From Methylobacterium planeticum (GTDB lineage: Bacteria > Pseudomonadota > Alphaproteobacteria > Rhizobiales > Beijerinckiaceae): 64,000 nucleotides of DNA. Numbering within the stretch: position 1 is the first letter of the stretch; each line of letters begins with the position of its first letter. The position numbers and the translations under genes were made by a program. The notes under the pieces were generated by a model. The model searched no databases, was not told where the DNA came from, and worked only from the letters and a program-made list of their open reading frames with translations. The DNA lies in NCBI RefSeq assembly GCF_008806345.1, contig NZ_VZZJ01000023.1, forward strand, positions 1-64,000, read 5' to 3'. This document shows, piece after piece, positions 32,932 through 41,397 of this stretch.

Positions 32932-34212
32932 ATGCGATCAAGGCTGACCACCTACATCTTCATTGGGATGCTTCTCGGCATCGGCGTTGGATATCTCTGC
33001 AGCATCACCTGGCCGGATCCGCAGACCGCCAAGGAGATCGCCGGATACATTGCGCTGATCAGCGACGTCTTCCTGCGCCTGATCAAGATGATCATCGCGC
33101 CGCTGGTGTTCTCGACGCTCGTGGTCGGCATCGCGCATCTCGGCGACACCGCCTCGGTCGGCCGGGTCGGCGGCAAGGCCCTGCTCTGGTTCGTCGCCGC
33201 CTCGCTCTGCTCGCTGCTCCTCGGCCTCGTGATGGTCAACCTCCTGCGCCCGGGCGACAACCTGAACCTGCCGCTGCCGGATGCGGGCGCCACGACGAAC
33301 CTCAAGGCCGCCTCCCTGTCGCTCAAGGAATTCGTCATCCACCTGGTGCCCAAGAGCCCCGTGGAGGCGATGGCCAACAACGAGATCCTGCAGATCGTCG
33401 TGTTCTCGGTCTTCTTCGGGGTCGCGCTCGCGGCGATCGGCGAGAAGGGCAAGCCCCTGGCCGTCGGCATCGAGAGCCTCGCCGACGTGATGCTTAAGAT
33501 CACCGGCTACGTGATGAACTTCGCCCCCGTGGCGGTCTTCGCCGCGATCGCCGCGACCATCACCACGCAGGGCATCGGCGTCATCGTCACCTACGCCAAG
33601 TTCATGCTGGAATTCTACTTCAGCCTGGCGATGCTCTGGTGCCTCCTGGTGCTGGCCGGCTTCTTCCTCGTCGGCAGCGGCGGCATCCGCCGGCTCCTCG
33701 ACCTGATCAAGGAGCCCTTCGTCCTCGCCTTCTCGACCGCCTCGAGCGAGGCGGCCTACCCCAAGACCCTGGCCAATCTCGAGCGCTTCGGCGTGCCCAA
33801 CCGCATCACCTCGTTCGTGCTGCCGATGGGCTACTCGTTCAACCTCGACGGCTCGATGATGTACTGCACCTTCGCGGTGATGTTCATCGCGCAGGCCTAC
33901 AACATCCCCCTCTCCCTCGGGCAGCAGCTGACCATGCTGCTCCTCCTGATGGTGACCTCGAAGGGCATGGCGGGGGTGCCGCGCGCCTCGCTGGTGGTGA
34001 TCTCGGCGACGCTCGCCACCTTCCATATCCCGGAGGCCGGCCTGCTGCTGATCATCGGCATCGACCAGTTCCTCGACATGGGCCGCTCCGCCACCAACGT
34101 TCTCGGCAACAGCGTCGCCACCGTGGCGGTGGCCAAGTGGGAGGGGCAGCTCGCCAGCACCGACCAGCGCCTCGACCGCGACGTCAACCCGCTGCCGGAG
34201 CCCGCCGAGTAG
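32932..34212 (+). CDS. Dicarboxylate/amino acid:cation symporter (DctA/GltP family)
   Basis: A 426-residue inner-membrane protein of the DAACS family. It has multiple membrane segments, the Ser-rich reentrant-loop motif FSTASSEAAYPKTLANLERF, the PMGYSFNLDGSMMYCTFAVM segment and a second loop MVTSKGMAGVPRASLVVISA. The C-terminal segment FLDMGRSATNVLGNSVATV has the substrate-binding DxxRxxxNxxG(N/D) pattern. It should import C4-dicarboxylates or acidic amino acids. The ATG at 32932 is preceded by GGGAGA; a longer in-frame start has no site. It is followed 40 nt later by an acidic amino-acid binding protein gene. Confidence 0.9.
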   Translation: MRSRLTTYIFIGMLLGIGVGYLCSITWPDPQTAKEIAGYIALISDVFLRLIKMIIAPLVFSTLVVGIAHLGDTASVGRVGGKALLWFVAASLCSLLLGLVMVNLLRPGDNLNLPLPDAGATTNLKAASLSLKEFVIHLVPKSPVEAMANNEILQIVVFSVFFGVALAAIGEKGKPLAVGIESLADVMLKITGYVMNFAPVAVFAAIAATITTQGIGVIVTYAKFMLEFYFSLAMLWCLLVLAGFFLVGSGGIRRLLDLIKEPFVLAFSTASSEAAYPKTLANLERFGVPNRITSFVLPMGYSFNLDGSMMYCTFAVMFIAQAYNIPLSLGQQLTMLLLLMVTSKGMAGVPRASLVVISATLATFHIPEAGLLLIIGIDQFLDMGRSATNVLGNSVATVAVAKWEGQLASTDQRLDRDVNPLPEPAE

Positions 34213-34252
34213 GCCCGGCCGCCAGACGAGGCCCGATCCGGAGGTCGCCCCC

Positions 34253-35155
34253 ATGTTCGCCCGTGGCTTCACCGCCCTCTGCCTCGGGGCGCTCGCCGCC
34301 CTCGGCCTCACCACGCCGAGTCCCGCCGTCGAGGTGCTGACCGGAACCCTCAGGAAGGTGCGCGAGAGCGGCACGATCACGCTCGGCTACCGCGAGAGCT
34401 CCCTGCCCTTCTCGTTCCTCGACGGGACGGGGCGCCCGGTCGGCTACGCCCTCGACCTCTGCCTCGACGTGGTGGACGACGTCGCCAGGGAGGTCGGGCT
34501 GCCGAACCTCGCGGTGCGCTACGAGCCCGTGACCTCCGAGAATCGCATCCCGGCCCTGGTCTCGGGCAAGATCGACCTCGAATGCGGCTCCACCACCGCG
34601 AACTCGGAGCGGCGGCGGCAGGTGGCGTTCTCCCCCGTCACCTATTTCAGCGCGACCAAGCTCCTGGTGCGGCGCGATTCGCCGGTGAAGTCCTACCGCG
34701 ACCTCGCCGACCGCAAGGTCGCGGTGACGGCGGGCACCACCAACGAGGGCGCCCTGCGCAACCTCTTCGCCCAGCTCAAGATCCCCGCCACCCTGGTGAC
34801 CGGCCGCGACCACGCCGATTCGTTCGCCATGGTGAAGGACGGGCGCGCCGACGCCCTCGGCCTCGACGACGTGCTCCTGTACGGCCTGCTGGCGGGCGCC
34901 GGCCCCGACGGCGCCGGCTTCACCATCCTGCCCGACAAGCTGTCCTTCGAGCCCTACGGGCTGATGTTCCGCAAGGACGACCCGGACTTCGCGACGGTGG
35001 TGGCCGGCACCTTCGGGCGCATCGCCGAATCGCGCGAGCTGCGCTGGCTCTACGAGAAGTGGTTCCTCAAGCGCCTGCCGAACGGTGAGCGCCTGAACGT
35101 CCCGATGTCCGACGAGCTGCGCACCAACTTCCAGGTCATCGGCCTGCAGGATTAG
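34253..35155 (+). CDS. GltI-type amino-acid binding protein (orphan, no adjacent permease)
   Basis: A 300-residue SBP_bac_3 protein with an N-terminal signal peptide (to about residue 25). It contains the glutamate/aspartate-binding group pattern ITLGYRESSLPFSFLDGTGR, IDLECGSTTANSERR and the C-terminal WLYEKWFLKRLPNGERLNVP. It is closely related to the GltI-like protein at 37470 but lies next to a symporter gene, with the porin gene between it and the ABC permeases. It may feed the GltJKL complex with a second ligand range. Confidence 0.88.
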   Translation: MFARGFTALCLGALAALGLTTPSPAVEVLTGTLRKVRESGTITLGYRESSLPFSFLDGTGRPVGYALDLCLDVVDDVAREVGLPNLAVRYEPVTSENRIPALVSGKIDLECGSTTANSERRRQVAFSPVTYFSATKLLVRRDSPVKSYRDLADRKVAVTAGTTNEGALRNLFAQLKIPATLVTGRDHADSFAMVKDGRADALGLDDVLLYGLLAGAGPDGAGFTILPDKLSFEPYGLMFRKDDPDFATVVAGTFGRIAESRELRWLYEKWFLKRLPNGERLNVPMSDELRTNFQVIGLQD

Positions 35156-35511
35156 GCGGCGCCGGCCGGGACGGGGGCGCCCCGCCCCGGTCCCGCCCCG
35201 AGGACACGAACCGCTCAGGCTGGGTCGGCGCCCGACCGCCGCCGGGCCTGTCCGCCCGCGCCGGCCGGGACGCGGGCAATCGGCCTAAGAGACGGGGATC
35301 ACGAGCGGAACTCCGCCCGTCCGGTGGGCGCGCACGCGGGATTCGGCACAATCATCCCGAAGTTCCATCCCCTGCGGCGCCATCCTGCCGGAGAGACTTT
35401 TTTGTCACGCCGCCGTGAAGACGACCTCCGAAAGTGAACCGTGGCCGTGAGATCGGTTGCCAGAGACACCGACCCTCTGCCATCGTCTTCCTCGGGTTCG
35501 GAGAAGTTACC
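35156..35511. other. 356-nt interval: possible terminator hairpin and porin upstream region
   Basis: No gene is supported. Near 35168-35194 GGGACGGGGGCG can pair with CGCCCCGGTCCC (one mismatch), but no T-tract follows, so termination is doubtful. A short TCACG-CCGC-CGTGA inverted repeat lies at 35405-35418, preceded by TTTTTT. The porin promoter should be here, but no clear hexamer pair was found. Confidence 0.45.
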
Positions 35512-37128
35512 ATGTCTCGTCACATCTCGGCGTTGCTTGCCACCACCGCCGCCTTCTACACATGTGCTGCTTACGCAGCCGATCTGCCCGTCAAGAAGGC
35601 GGTGCCGATCGAGTTCGTTCGGGTCTGCTCCGCTTACGGCGCCGGCTTCTTTTACATTCCCGGCACCGACACCTGCCTGCGCATCTCGGGCCGCGCCCGC
35701 TTCGAGGCCGGCGTCGTCGGTTCGAACTACACCCGCGGCAGCGACCTCTCGAACTACCGCGGCGCCATGCGCCTGAACATCGACGCCCGGACGCAGACCG
35801 CCTACGGCACGCTGCGCGCCTTCACGCGCCTCGACGTCCAGAGCCGCACCGGCAACTTCGTGACCTCGGGCACGCAGCAGCGCATCGCCAACGCCTTCCC
35901 GGCGCTCGGCCCCGACACGTTCGGCCGCGCCCAGCAATACGTGAACGTCGACAAGGCCTTCGTGCAGTTTGCCGGGCTGACCGCCGGTCGCGCCTCCTCG
36001 TTCTTCGACTTCTACGCGCACGATTTCGAAATCATGGCGCTGACGCTCGGCTCCGACGTCGCCTCCACGAACCTGCTCGCCTACACGGCGAAGTTCGGCG
36101 AGGGCTGGTCGGCCACGATCTCGCTCGAAGACCCGACCTTCCGCTTCCAGCCGATCTTCGCGGCCACGTCGGTTGCGGGCACCCCGAACTCGTCGTTCAA
36201 CATCTTCACGGCCTCCGCGTCGCTCTCGCCGGTCGCCAACGCGCTGAACGCCGCCGGCATCCCGACCTCGGGCGTCTACTACGACGTCACGCAGAAGAAC
36301 CGCACGCCCGACTTCGTCGGCGCGCTGCGCCTCGACCAGGCCTGGGGTTCGGCCCAGCTCTCGGCCGCCGTCCACGAGGTCGGTGTCGGCCAGCCGACCG
36401 GCGCCATTTTCGGCCTGAACGGCGGCGCGCCGGCTGCCTTCGCGCCCGTCGCTCGTGCCTCCAACGAGTATGGCTGGGCGATTCAGGGCGGCCTGAAGGT
36501 CAACGCGCCCTTCATCGCCCCGGGCGACGCCCTCTACCTGCAGGGCGCCTACGGCGAAGGCGCGATGGCCTATACGGGCTTCCAGGGCTACACCGCGACC
36601 TACATCCAGAGCTCGACGCCCGTTCAGAACTCGCCCTTCGTCCAGTACCTGAACGACGCGGTGGTCAACCCGATCACCGGCAAGATCGAGCTCTCGACGA
36701 GCTTCACGATCGTCGGTTCGTACCTGCACTACTGGTCGCCCGAGTGGCGCTCGGCCCTCTTCGGCAGCTACGGCGAGGTCTCGTTCAGCAAGTCGGCCCG
36801 CGCGGCCGTGAGCTTGGCGAACCCCGGCGGTACGGCGAGCGGCCTGCAATCCTTCGCGATCAACCCGACCGCCTTCGCGCTCAGCCCGATCCTGCGTGAC
36901 AACAACCAGATCGTCGCCGGCGCCAGCCTGATCTGGTCGCCCGTGAAGGACCTCGATATCGGCGCGGAAGGCATCTACATCCGCACCGCTCTGAGCCAGG
37001 GCCGCACCTACGACGTCACCAAGACGACCGTCAACGCGGCCGGCGTCCCGATCGCCGGCAGCCCGGTCGTGACGGTGAACCACCAGGACACCTACCAGAT
37101 CCGCGCCCGCGTCCAGCGCGACTTCTAA
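35512..37128 (+). CDS. Outer-membrane porin (Porin_2/Omp2 family)
   Basis: A 538-residue porin. The signal peptide ends AAYAADLPVKK, as in Rhizobiales Omp2 proteins. The mature N-terminus has the family's two cysteines (VRVCSAYGAGFFYIPGTDTC) and LRISGRARFE, and alternating beta strands continue to a terminal Phe (RVQRDF), the typical outer-membrane assembly signal. A 'RAFTRLDVQSRTG' and FVQFAGLTAGRASSFFDF segment is diagnostic. Codon use is more biased (C-ending codons) than in neighbours, fitting high expression. The ATG at 35512 follows GGAGAAG. A strong terminator follows. Confidence 0.92.
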   Translation: MSRHISALLATTAAFYTCAAYAADLPVKKAVPIEFVRVCSAYGAGFFYIPGTDTCLRISGRARFEAGVVGSNYTRGSDLSNYRGAMRLNIDARTQTAYGTLRAFTRLDVQSRTGNFVTSGTQQRIANAFPALGPDTFGRAQQYVNVDKAFVQFAGLTAGRASSFFDFYAHDFEIMALTLGSDVASTNLLAYTAKFGEGWSATISLEDPTFRFQPIFAATSVAGTPNSSFNIFTASASLSPVANALNAAGIPTSGVYYDVTQKNRTPDFVGALRLDQAWGSAQLSAAVHEVGVGQPTGAIFGLNGGAPAAFAPVARASNEYGWAIQGGLKVNAPFIAPGDALYLQGAYGEGAMAYTGFQGYTATYIQSSTPVQNSPFVQYLNDAVVNPITGKIELSTSFTIVGSYLHYWSPEWRSALFGSYGEVSFSKSARAAVSLANPGGTASGLQSFAINPTAFALSPILRDNNQIVAGASLIWSPVKDLDIGAEGIYIRTALSQGRTYDVTKTTVNAAGVPIAGSPVVTVNHQDTYQIRARVQRDF

Positions 37129-37145
37129 GACCGCGACTCCGCGAA

Positions 37146-37184
37146 GCCGGGCGCCCGATCGGATCGGGCGCCCGGCTTTCGTTT
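37146..37184 (+). terminator. Rho-independent terminator of the porin gene
   Basis: GCCGGGCGCCCGATC (37146-37160) pairs perfectly with GATCGGGCGCCCGGC (37162-37176) and is followed by TTTCGTTT. The stem begins 17 nt after the porin stop. Confidence 0.9.
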
Positions 37185-37469
37185 GCGCGGGTGCGCTCCG
37201 CTTCGACACGGCCCGGCCCGGCCGGACGAACTGCCGCGCGACCCCGCACGTTCGGAGAGCCCTTCTCGTCCCGCGGCGCGGCCTAGAAGTTTTTTCTGAC
37301 AAATCCCGCCGAGTCTTCACGCGACTGCGTGTTTTTCCTGTGCGCAGGCGGCGCAACAATGCTCTATTCCGGCATCGGAGTTGCACCGGCCGGTCGCGCT
37401 GCTACGCTTGACCGTCGTGCAGCGATGCCGCGCGCTGCGCGGCGAACCGTCGTTCACATGAGGCTGTTG
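37185..37469. other. Upstream region of the gltIJKL-type operon
   Basis: The 285 nt between the porin terminator and the next gene carry no supported gene. A small hairpin CACGC-GACTG-type (37318-37331) followed by TTTTT (37332-37336) looks like a weak terminator or attenuator. Two runs of T (37290-37296 and 37332-37336) make this the most AT-rich part of the interval. No convincing -35/-10 pair was found. Confidence 0.4.
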
Positions 37470-38402
37470 ATGCATCCGACACACCACCGATCCCGCGGCG
37501 CCATCGCGGCCCTCGTCCTCGGCCTCTCGGCCCTCGCGGCGGGCGGCTCCGCGGGTGCGGAGGAGCTCACCGGGACCCTGAAGAAGATCAAGGATTCGGG
37601 CGCGATCACCATCGGGTACCGCGATTCGTCGGTGCCCTTCTCCTATCTCGACGGCGACCAGAAGCCGGTGGGCTACGCCTACGAGATCTGCCGCAAGATC
37701 GCCGACGACGTGAAGGCCCACCTGAAGCTCGACAAACTCGAGGTGAAGCTCAATCCGGTGACCTCCGCGACGCGCATCCCGCTGATCGCCAACGGCACCA
37801 TCGACCTCGAATGCGGCTCGACCACCAACAACGCCGACCGCCAGAAGCAGGCCGCCTTCACCAACACCCACTTCCTCACTGCCACCCGCTACGTGGCGAA
37901 GAAGGACAAGAAACTCGACAAGATCGACGACCTGAAGGGCCGCACCGTGGTGTCGACCTCGGGCACCACCAATATCCGCCAGATCAACGAGGCCAACACC
38001 GAGCGCAAGATGGGGATGACCATCCTGCCGGCGAAGGACCACGCCGAGGCCTTCCTGATGGTCGAGACCGGCCGCGCCGACGCCTTCGTGATGGACGACG
38101 TTCTGCTCGCCTCGCTGATGGCCGGCTCGAAGACCCCGGACGGCTACACGATCTCCACCGAGCCGCTCTCGAAACCCGAGCCCTACGGCATCATGCTGCG
38201 CAAGGACGACGCGCCCTTCAAGGCGGTGGTCGATGCCTCGACGGCCAAGCTCTACAAGAGCCCCGAGGGCAAGGCCCTCTATGAGAAGTGGTTCACGCAG
38301 CCGATCCCGCCGCGCGGCATCAACCTGAAGCTGCCCATGAGCGAGGCGATGCAGAAGCAATTCTCCACGCCGAGCGACAGCGCAGACCCGGCTGCCTACT
38401 GA
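37470..38402 (+). CDS. gltI: Glutamate/aspartate-type ABC transporter substrate-binding protein
   Basis: A 310-residue periplasmic binding protein. The signal region is residues 1-32 (ALVLGLSALAAGGSAGAEE). Mature features include AITIGYRDSSVPFSYLDGDQ, IDLECGSTTNNADRQK and EKWFTQPIPPRGINLKLPMS, as in E. coli GltI. The ATG at 37470 has GAGG six bases upstream; the ATG at 37458 has none, and still longer forms read through non-signal sequence. It is the first gene of a four-gene ABC operon, 3 nt before the first permease. Confidence 0.9.
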   Translation: MHPTHHRSRGAIAALVLGLSALAAGGSAGAEELTGTLKKIKDSGAITIGYRDSSVPFSYLDGDQKPVGYAYEICRKIADDVKAHLKLDKLEVKLNPVTSATRIPLIANGTIDLECGSTTNNADRQKQAAFTNTHFLTATRYVAKKDKKLDKIDDLKGRTVVSTSGTTNIRQINEANTERKMGMTILPAKDHAEAFLMVETGRADAFVMDDVLLASLMAGSKTPDGYTISTEPLSKPEPYGIMLRKDDAPFKAVVDASTAKLYKSPEGKALYEKWFTQPIPPRGINLKLPMSEAMQKQFSTPSDSADPAAY

Positions 38403-38405
38403 TCC

Positions 38406-39128
38406 ATGAACTACAACTGGAACTGGAGCATCTTCCTTGAGCCCTCGCCCGAGGGTGCCGGCACCTACGCCGACATGCTCCTCTCGGGCCTGAGCTGGAC
38501 GATCGCGACCGCGCTCTCCTCGTGGATCATCGCCTTCGTGCTCGGCTCCCTCGTCGGCGTGCTGCGCACCCTGCCCTCGGCGGGCGCGCAGCGGATCGGA
38601 ACGGCCTATGTCGAGCTGTTCCGCAACGTGCCGCTGCTGGTGCAGATGTTCCTGTGGTACTTCGTGCTGCCGGAGGTGCTTCCGGGCAACGCCGGCACCT
38701 GGTTGAAGCAGTTGCCCAACGCGCCCTTCTACACGGCGGTGGTGTGCCTCGGCTTCTTCACCGCCTCGCGCGTCGCCGAACAGGTGCGCGCGGGGATCCA
38801 GTCCCTGCCGCGGGGGCAGCGGATGGCCGGCACCGCGATGGGCCTGACGGTGGCGCAGACCTACCGCTACGTCCTGCTGCCCAACGCCTACCGGATCATC
38901 CTGCCGCCGCTGACCTCCGAATTCTTGAACAACCTCAAGAACACGTCGGTGGCGCTGACGATCGGGCTCCTGGAGCTCACCGCCCGGGCCCGCTCGATGC
39001 AGGAATTCTCGTTCCAGGTCTTCGAGGCCTTCACGGCCGCGACGATCCTCTACGTCCTCATCAACCTCGTCGTGATCACGGCCGCCTCCTTCCTGGAGCG
39101 GAGCGTCGCGGTGCCGGGAACGCGCTGA
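38406..39128 (+). CDS. gltJ: Glutamate/aspartate-type ABC transporter permease GltJ
   Basis: A 240-residue inner-membrane permease. It starts MNYNWNWSIFLEPSPEGAGT, the conserved GltJ opening, and has five hydrophobic segments with the EAA-like loop GTAMGLTVAQTYRYVLLPNA. The 3' end overlaps the gltK start by one base (TGATG). It pairs with GltK to form the channel. Confidence 0.92.
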   Translation: MNYNWNWSIFLEPSPEGAGTYADMLLSGLSWTIATALSSWIIAFVLGSLVGVLRTLPSAGAQRIGTAYVELFRNVPLLVQMFLWYFVLPEVLPGNAGTWLKQLPNAPFYTAVVCLGFFTASRVAEQVRAGIQSLPRGQRMAGTAMGLTVAQTYRYVLLPNAYRIILPPLTSEFLNNLKNTSVALTIGLLELTARARSMQEFSFQVFEAFTAATILYVLINLVVITAASFLERSVAVPGTR

Positions 39129-39820
39129 TGTTCTCCAATTTCGACTTCAGCGTCATCGGCTCCTCCCTGCCCTACCTGTTCGGCCAGGGCATGGTCTTCA
39201 CCGTGACGCTGACGGCGCTCGCCGCCGGCATGGGCGTCGTCCTCGGCACGCTGCTCGCCATGATGCGGCTCTCGGGGGTGCCGGGCCTCAAACACATCGC
39301 GAAGGTCTATGTCGAGCTGATGCGCTCGCTGCCCCTCGTGCTGGTGATCTTCTGGTTCTACTTCCTGGTCCCCTATATCGGCGCCTGGGTGACGCGCGCG
39401 CCGAACCCGATCCAGGTCGGGGCCTTCTCGTCGGCGCTGATCACCTTCACGCTGTTCGAGGCGGCCTACTTCTCGGAGATCATGCGCGCGGGCATCCAGT
39501 CGATCTCGAAGGGTCAGACCGGTGCCGCCAACGCGCTCGGCATGACCTACTGGCAGACCATGGCGAACGTCATCCTGCCCCAGGCCTTCCGCAACATGCT
39601 GCCGCTGCTGCTGACGCAGACGATCGTGCTCTTCCAGGACACCTCCCTCGTCTACGTGCTGTCGCTGACCGACTTCCTCGGCGCCGCCTCCAAGGTGGCC
39701 CAGCGCGACGGGCGCCTCGTCGAGATGTACCTGTTCGCGGCCGTGGTCTACTTTGCCGTGTGCTTCACGGCCTCCTTCCTGGTGCGGCGCTTGCAGCGCC
39801 GCGTCGCCATCATCCGCTGA
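39128..39820 (+). CDS. gltK: Glutamate/aspartate-type ABC transporter permease GltK
   Basis: A 230-residue permease beginning MFSNFDFSVIGSSLPYLFGQ. It has five membrane segments and the EAA loop AANALGMTYWQTMANVILPQ. LMRSLPLVLVIFWFYFLVPY is the conserved segment of the GltK group. Coupled to gltJ through a TGATG junction; gltL follows after 22 nt. Confidence 0.92.
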   Translation: MFSNFDFSVIGSSLPYLFGQGMVFTVTLTALAAGMGVVLGTLLAMMRLSGVPGLKHIAKVYVELMRSLPLVLVIFWFYFLVPYIGAWVTRAPNPIQVGAFSSALITFTLFEAAYFSEIMRAGIQSISKGQTGAANALGMTYWQTMANVILPQAFRNMLPLLLTQTIVLFQDTSLVYVLSLTDFLGAASKVAQRDGRLVEMYLFAAVVYFAVCFTASFLVRRLQRRVAIIR

Positions 39821-39842
39821 CGCACCCCGCGAGGACCGCGCC

Positions 39843-40703
39843 ATGACCTCATCGCCGATGCCCGGCCCGACCGTCGCCGAGCCCGTCGCCCCGGGCGCCC
39901 GCGCGCCCGCCGATTCCGGGCTCCAGTCCGGACGCCTGATCGCGCCGCAGGCAGGGGGCGCCCCCGGCGTGCCGATGATCGCCATCGACAACGTCAACAA
40001 GTGGTACGGCGACTTCCAGGTGCTGACGAATTGCAGCACCGCCATCGTCAAGGGCGAGGTCGTGGTGGTCTGCGGCCCCTCGGGCTCGGGCAAGTCGACC
40101 CTGATCAAGTGCGTGAACGCGCTCGAACCCTTCCAGAAGGGCCAGATCACCGTCGACGGCACCAAGGTGATGGACAAGGCCACCAACCTGCCGAAGCTCC
40201 GCTCGCGGGTCGGCATGGTGTTCCAGCATTTCGAGCTGTTCCCCCATCTCTCGATCACCGAGAACCTGACGCTGGCCCAGCGCAAGGTGCTCAGGCGCCC
40301 GGCCGAGGAGGCGAAGAAGCGCGGCCTCGACCTGCTCGCCCGCGTCGGCCTCTCGGCCCATGCCAGCAAGTATCCGGGCCAGCTCTCGGGCGGCCAGCAG
40401 CAGCGCGTCGCCATCGCCCGGGCGCTCGCCATGGACCCGATCGTGATGCTGTTCGACGAGCCGACCTCGGCCCTCGACCCCGAGATGGTCGGCGAGGTGC
40501 TGGACGTGATGGTGGAACTCGCGCGCGACGGCATGACCATGATGGTCGTGACCCACGAGATGGGCTTCGCCCGCAAGGTCGCCGACCGGGTGATCTTCAT
40601 GGACCGCGGCGAGATCGTCGAGGACGCCACGAAGGACGACTTCTTCGGCAAGCCGCGCTCCGAGCGGGCGCAGCAATTCCTCTCCAAGATCCTCCAGCAC
40701 TGA
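39843..40703 (+). CDS. gltL: Glutamate/aspartate-type ABC transporter ATP-binding protein GltL
   Basis: A 286-residue ABC ATPase. Walker A is GPSGSGKST at residues 78-86, the Q-loop lies in VGMVFQHFELFPHLS, the signature is LSGGQQQRVAIARALAMDP and Walker B is MLFDEPTSALDPEM. A 44-residue Pro/Ala-rich extension precedes the domain, which normally starts near MIAIDNVNKWYG; an internal ATG at that point exists, but the ATG at 39843 fits the operon spacing better. It drives GltJK. Confidence 0.9.
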   Translation: MTSSPMPGPTVAEPVAPGARAPADSGLQSGRLIAPQAGGAPGVPMIAIDNVNKWYGDFQVLTNCSTAIVKGEVVVVCGPSGSGKSTLIKCVNALEPFQKGQITVDGTKVMDKATNLPKLRSRVGMVFQHFELFPHLSITENLTLAQRKVLRRPAEEAKKRGLDLLARVGLSAHASKYPGQLSGGQQQRVAIARALAMDPIVMLFDEPTSALDPEMVGEVLDVMVELARDGMTMMVVTHEMGFARKVADRVIFMDRGEIVEDATKDDFFGKPRSERAQQFLSKILQH

Positions 40704-40712
40704 GGGCCGGGA

Positions 40713-40736
40713 GGCGCCGCGATCTCCTGCGGCGCC
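40713..40736. terminator. Hairpin between convergent gltL and the DUF1989 gene
   Basis: GGCGCCGC and GCGGCGCC form a perfect 8-bp stem with an 8-nt loop in the 49-nt gap between convergent stops. No T-tract follows on either strand, so it may only stabilise 3' ends. Confidence 0.4.
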
Positions 40737-40752
40737 CGCGTGGCGCGCCCGC

Positions 40753-41397
40753 TCAGGCGGCGCGGGTGATCTCGTAGGCGATCGGCTTGAAGCTGCCGTT
40801 GTTCGATTGCAGCGCCGAGCAGGCGGTCAGGCCGATCACGAGGTCGGTCTCGGCCTCGAAGGTGACCCGGTCGCCGGCCCGGCTGAGGGGCGGCTCGACC
40901 TTCAGCGCGCCGGTCTCGCCGTCCACCGTGACGTTCATGAAGACGTTGAAGGCCACCGGGATCCGGTCGGGCGCGATGCCGTAGGGCGCCAGCGCCGCCG
41001 CGAGGTTGCCGAAGCAGCCCCGGTGCGGGTGCTCGTCCCCGTAGATGATCCGGAAGGTGTCGGCCGAGCAGGGCGTCAGCAGGAAGTCGTGGCGGCCCAC
41101 CGTGTCCTCGACGATGCGCAGCAGCACGTTCGAGCGGTTCGAGTAGATCGGGTCCCCGGTCGTCAGGTAGATGCGGCTGGCATAATCGAGGGTCCGGCCC
41201 GACGAGATCACCTCGTCGAGATCCCCCCGCCTGAAGGCGAGGAGGTCCGCGACCTGCTCGCCGCGCGGGTCGATCACCGTGAGCCGGTCGCCCTTGGCCA
41301 GGGTGAAGGCCGTGCCCGAGCGCGGCGGGATCTCGTGGCGCGTACCGCTGTTGCAGGATGCGTGCGTGTCTGCCGCGCTCATGTCGGCCGCGCTCAT
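40753..41397 (-). CDS. DUF1989 / urea carboxylase-associated family protein
   Basis: A 214-residue protein of the DUF1989 family. Recognisable segments are IPPRSGTAFTLAKGDRLTVI, DPRGEQVADLLAF, YGDEHPHRGCFGNLAAALAP and the AFNVFMNVTVDGETG region. Members occur with urea carboxylase and guanidine-metabolism genes; the activity is not generally established. The N-terminus has a five-residue duplication (MSAADMSAADTH), so the start could be 41397 or 41382; 41397 makes the usual ATGA overlap with the upstream gene. It is the second gene of a two-gene operon with the GntA-like gene. Confidence 0.85.
   Translation of the reverse strand: MSAADMSAADTHASCNSGTRHEIPPRSGTAFTLAKGDRLTVIDPRGEQVADLLAFRRGDLDEVISSGRTLDYASRIYLTTGDPIYSNRSNVLLRIVEDTVGRHDFLLTPCSADTFRIIYGDEHPHRGCFGNLAAALAPYGIAPDRIPVAFNVFMNVTVDGETGALKVEPPLSRAGDRVTFEAETDLVIGLTACSALQSNNGSFKPIAYEITRAA

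Noticed and set aside
37318..37336. Second terminator before gltI
   Set aside because: A 5-bp stem followed by five T is too weak to assert, and the porin already has a strong terminator.
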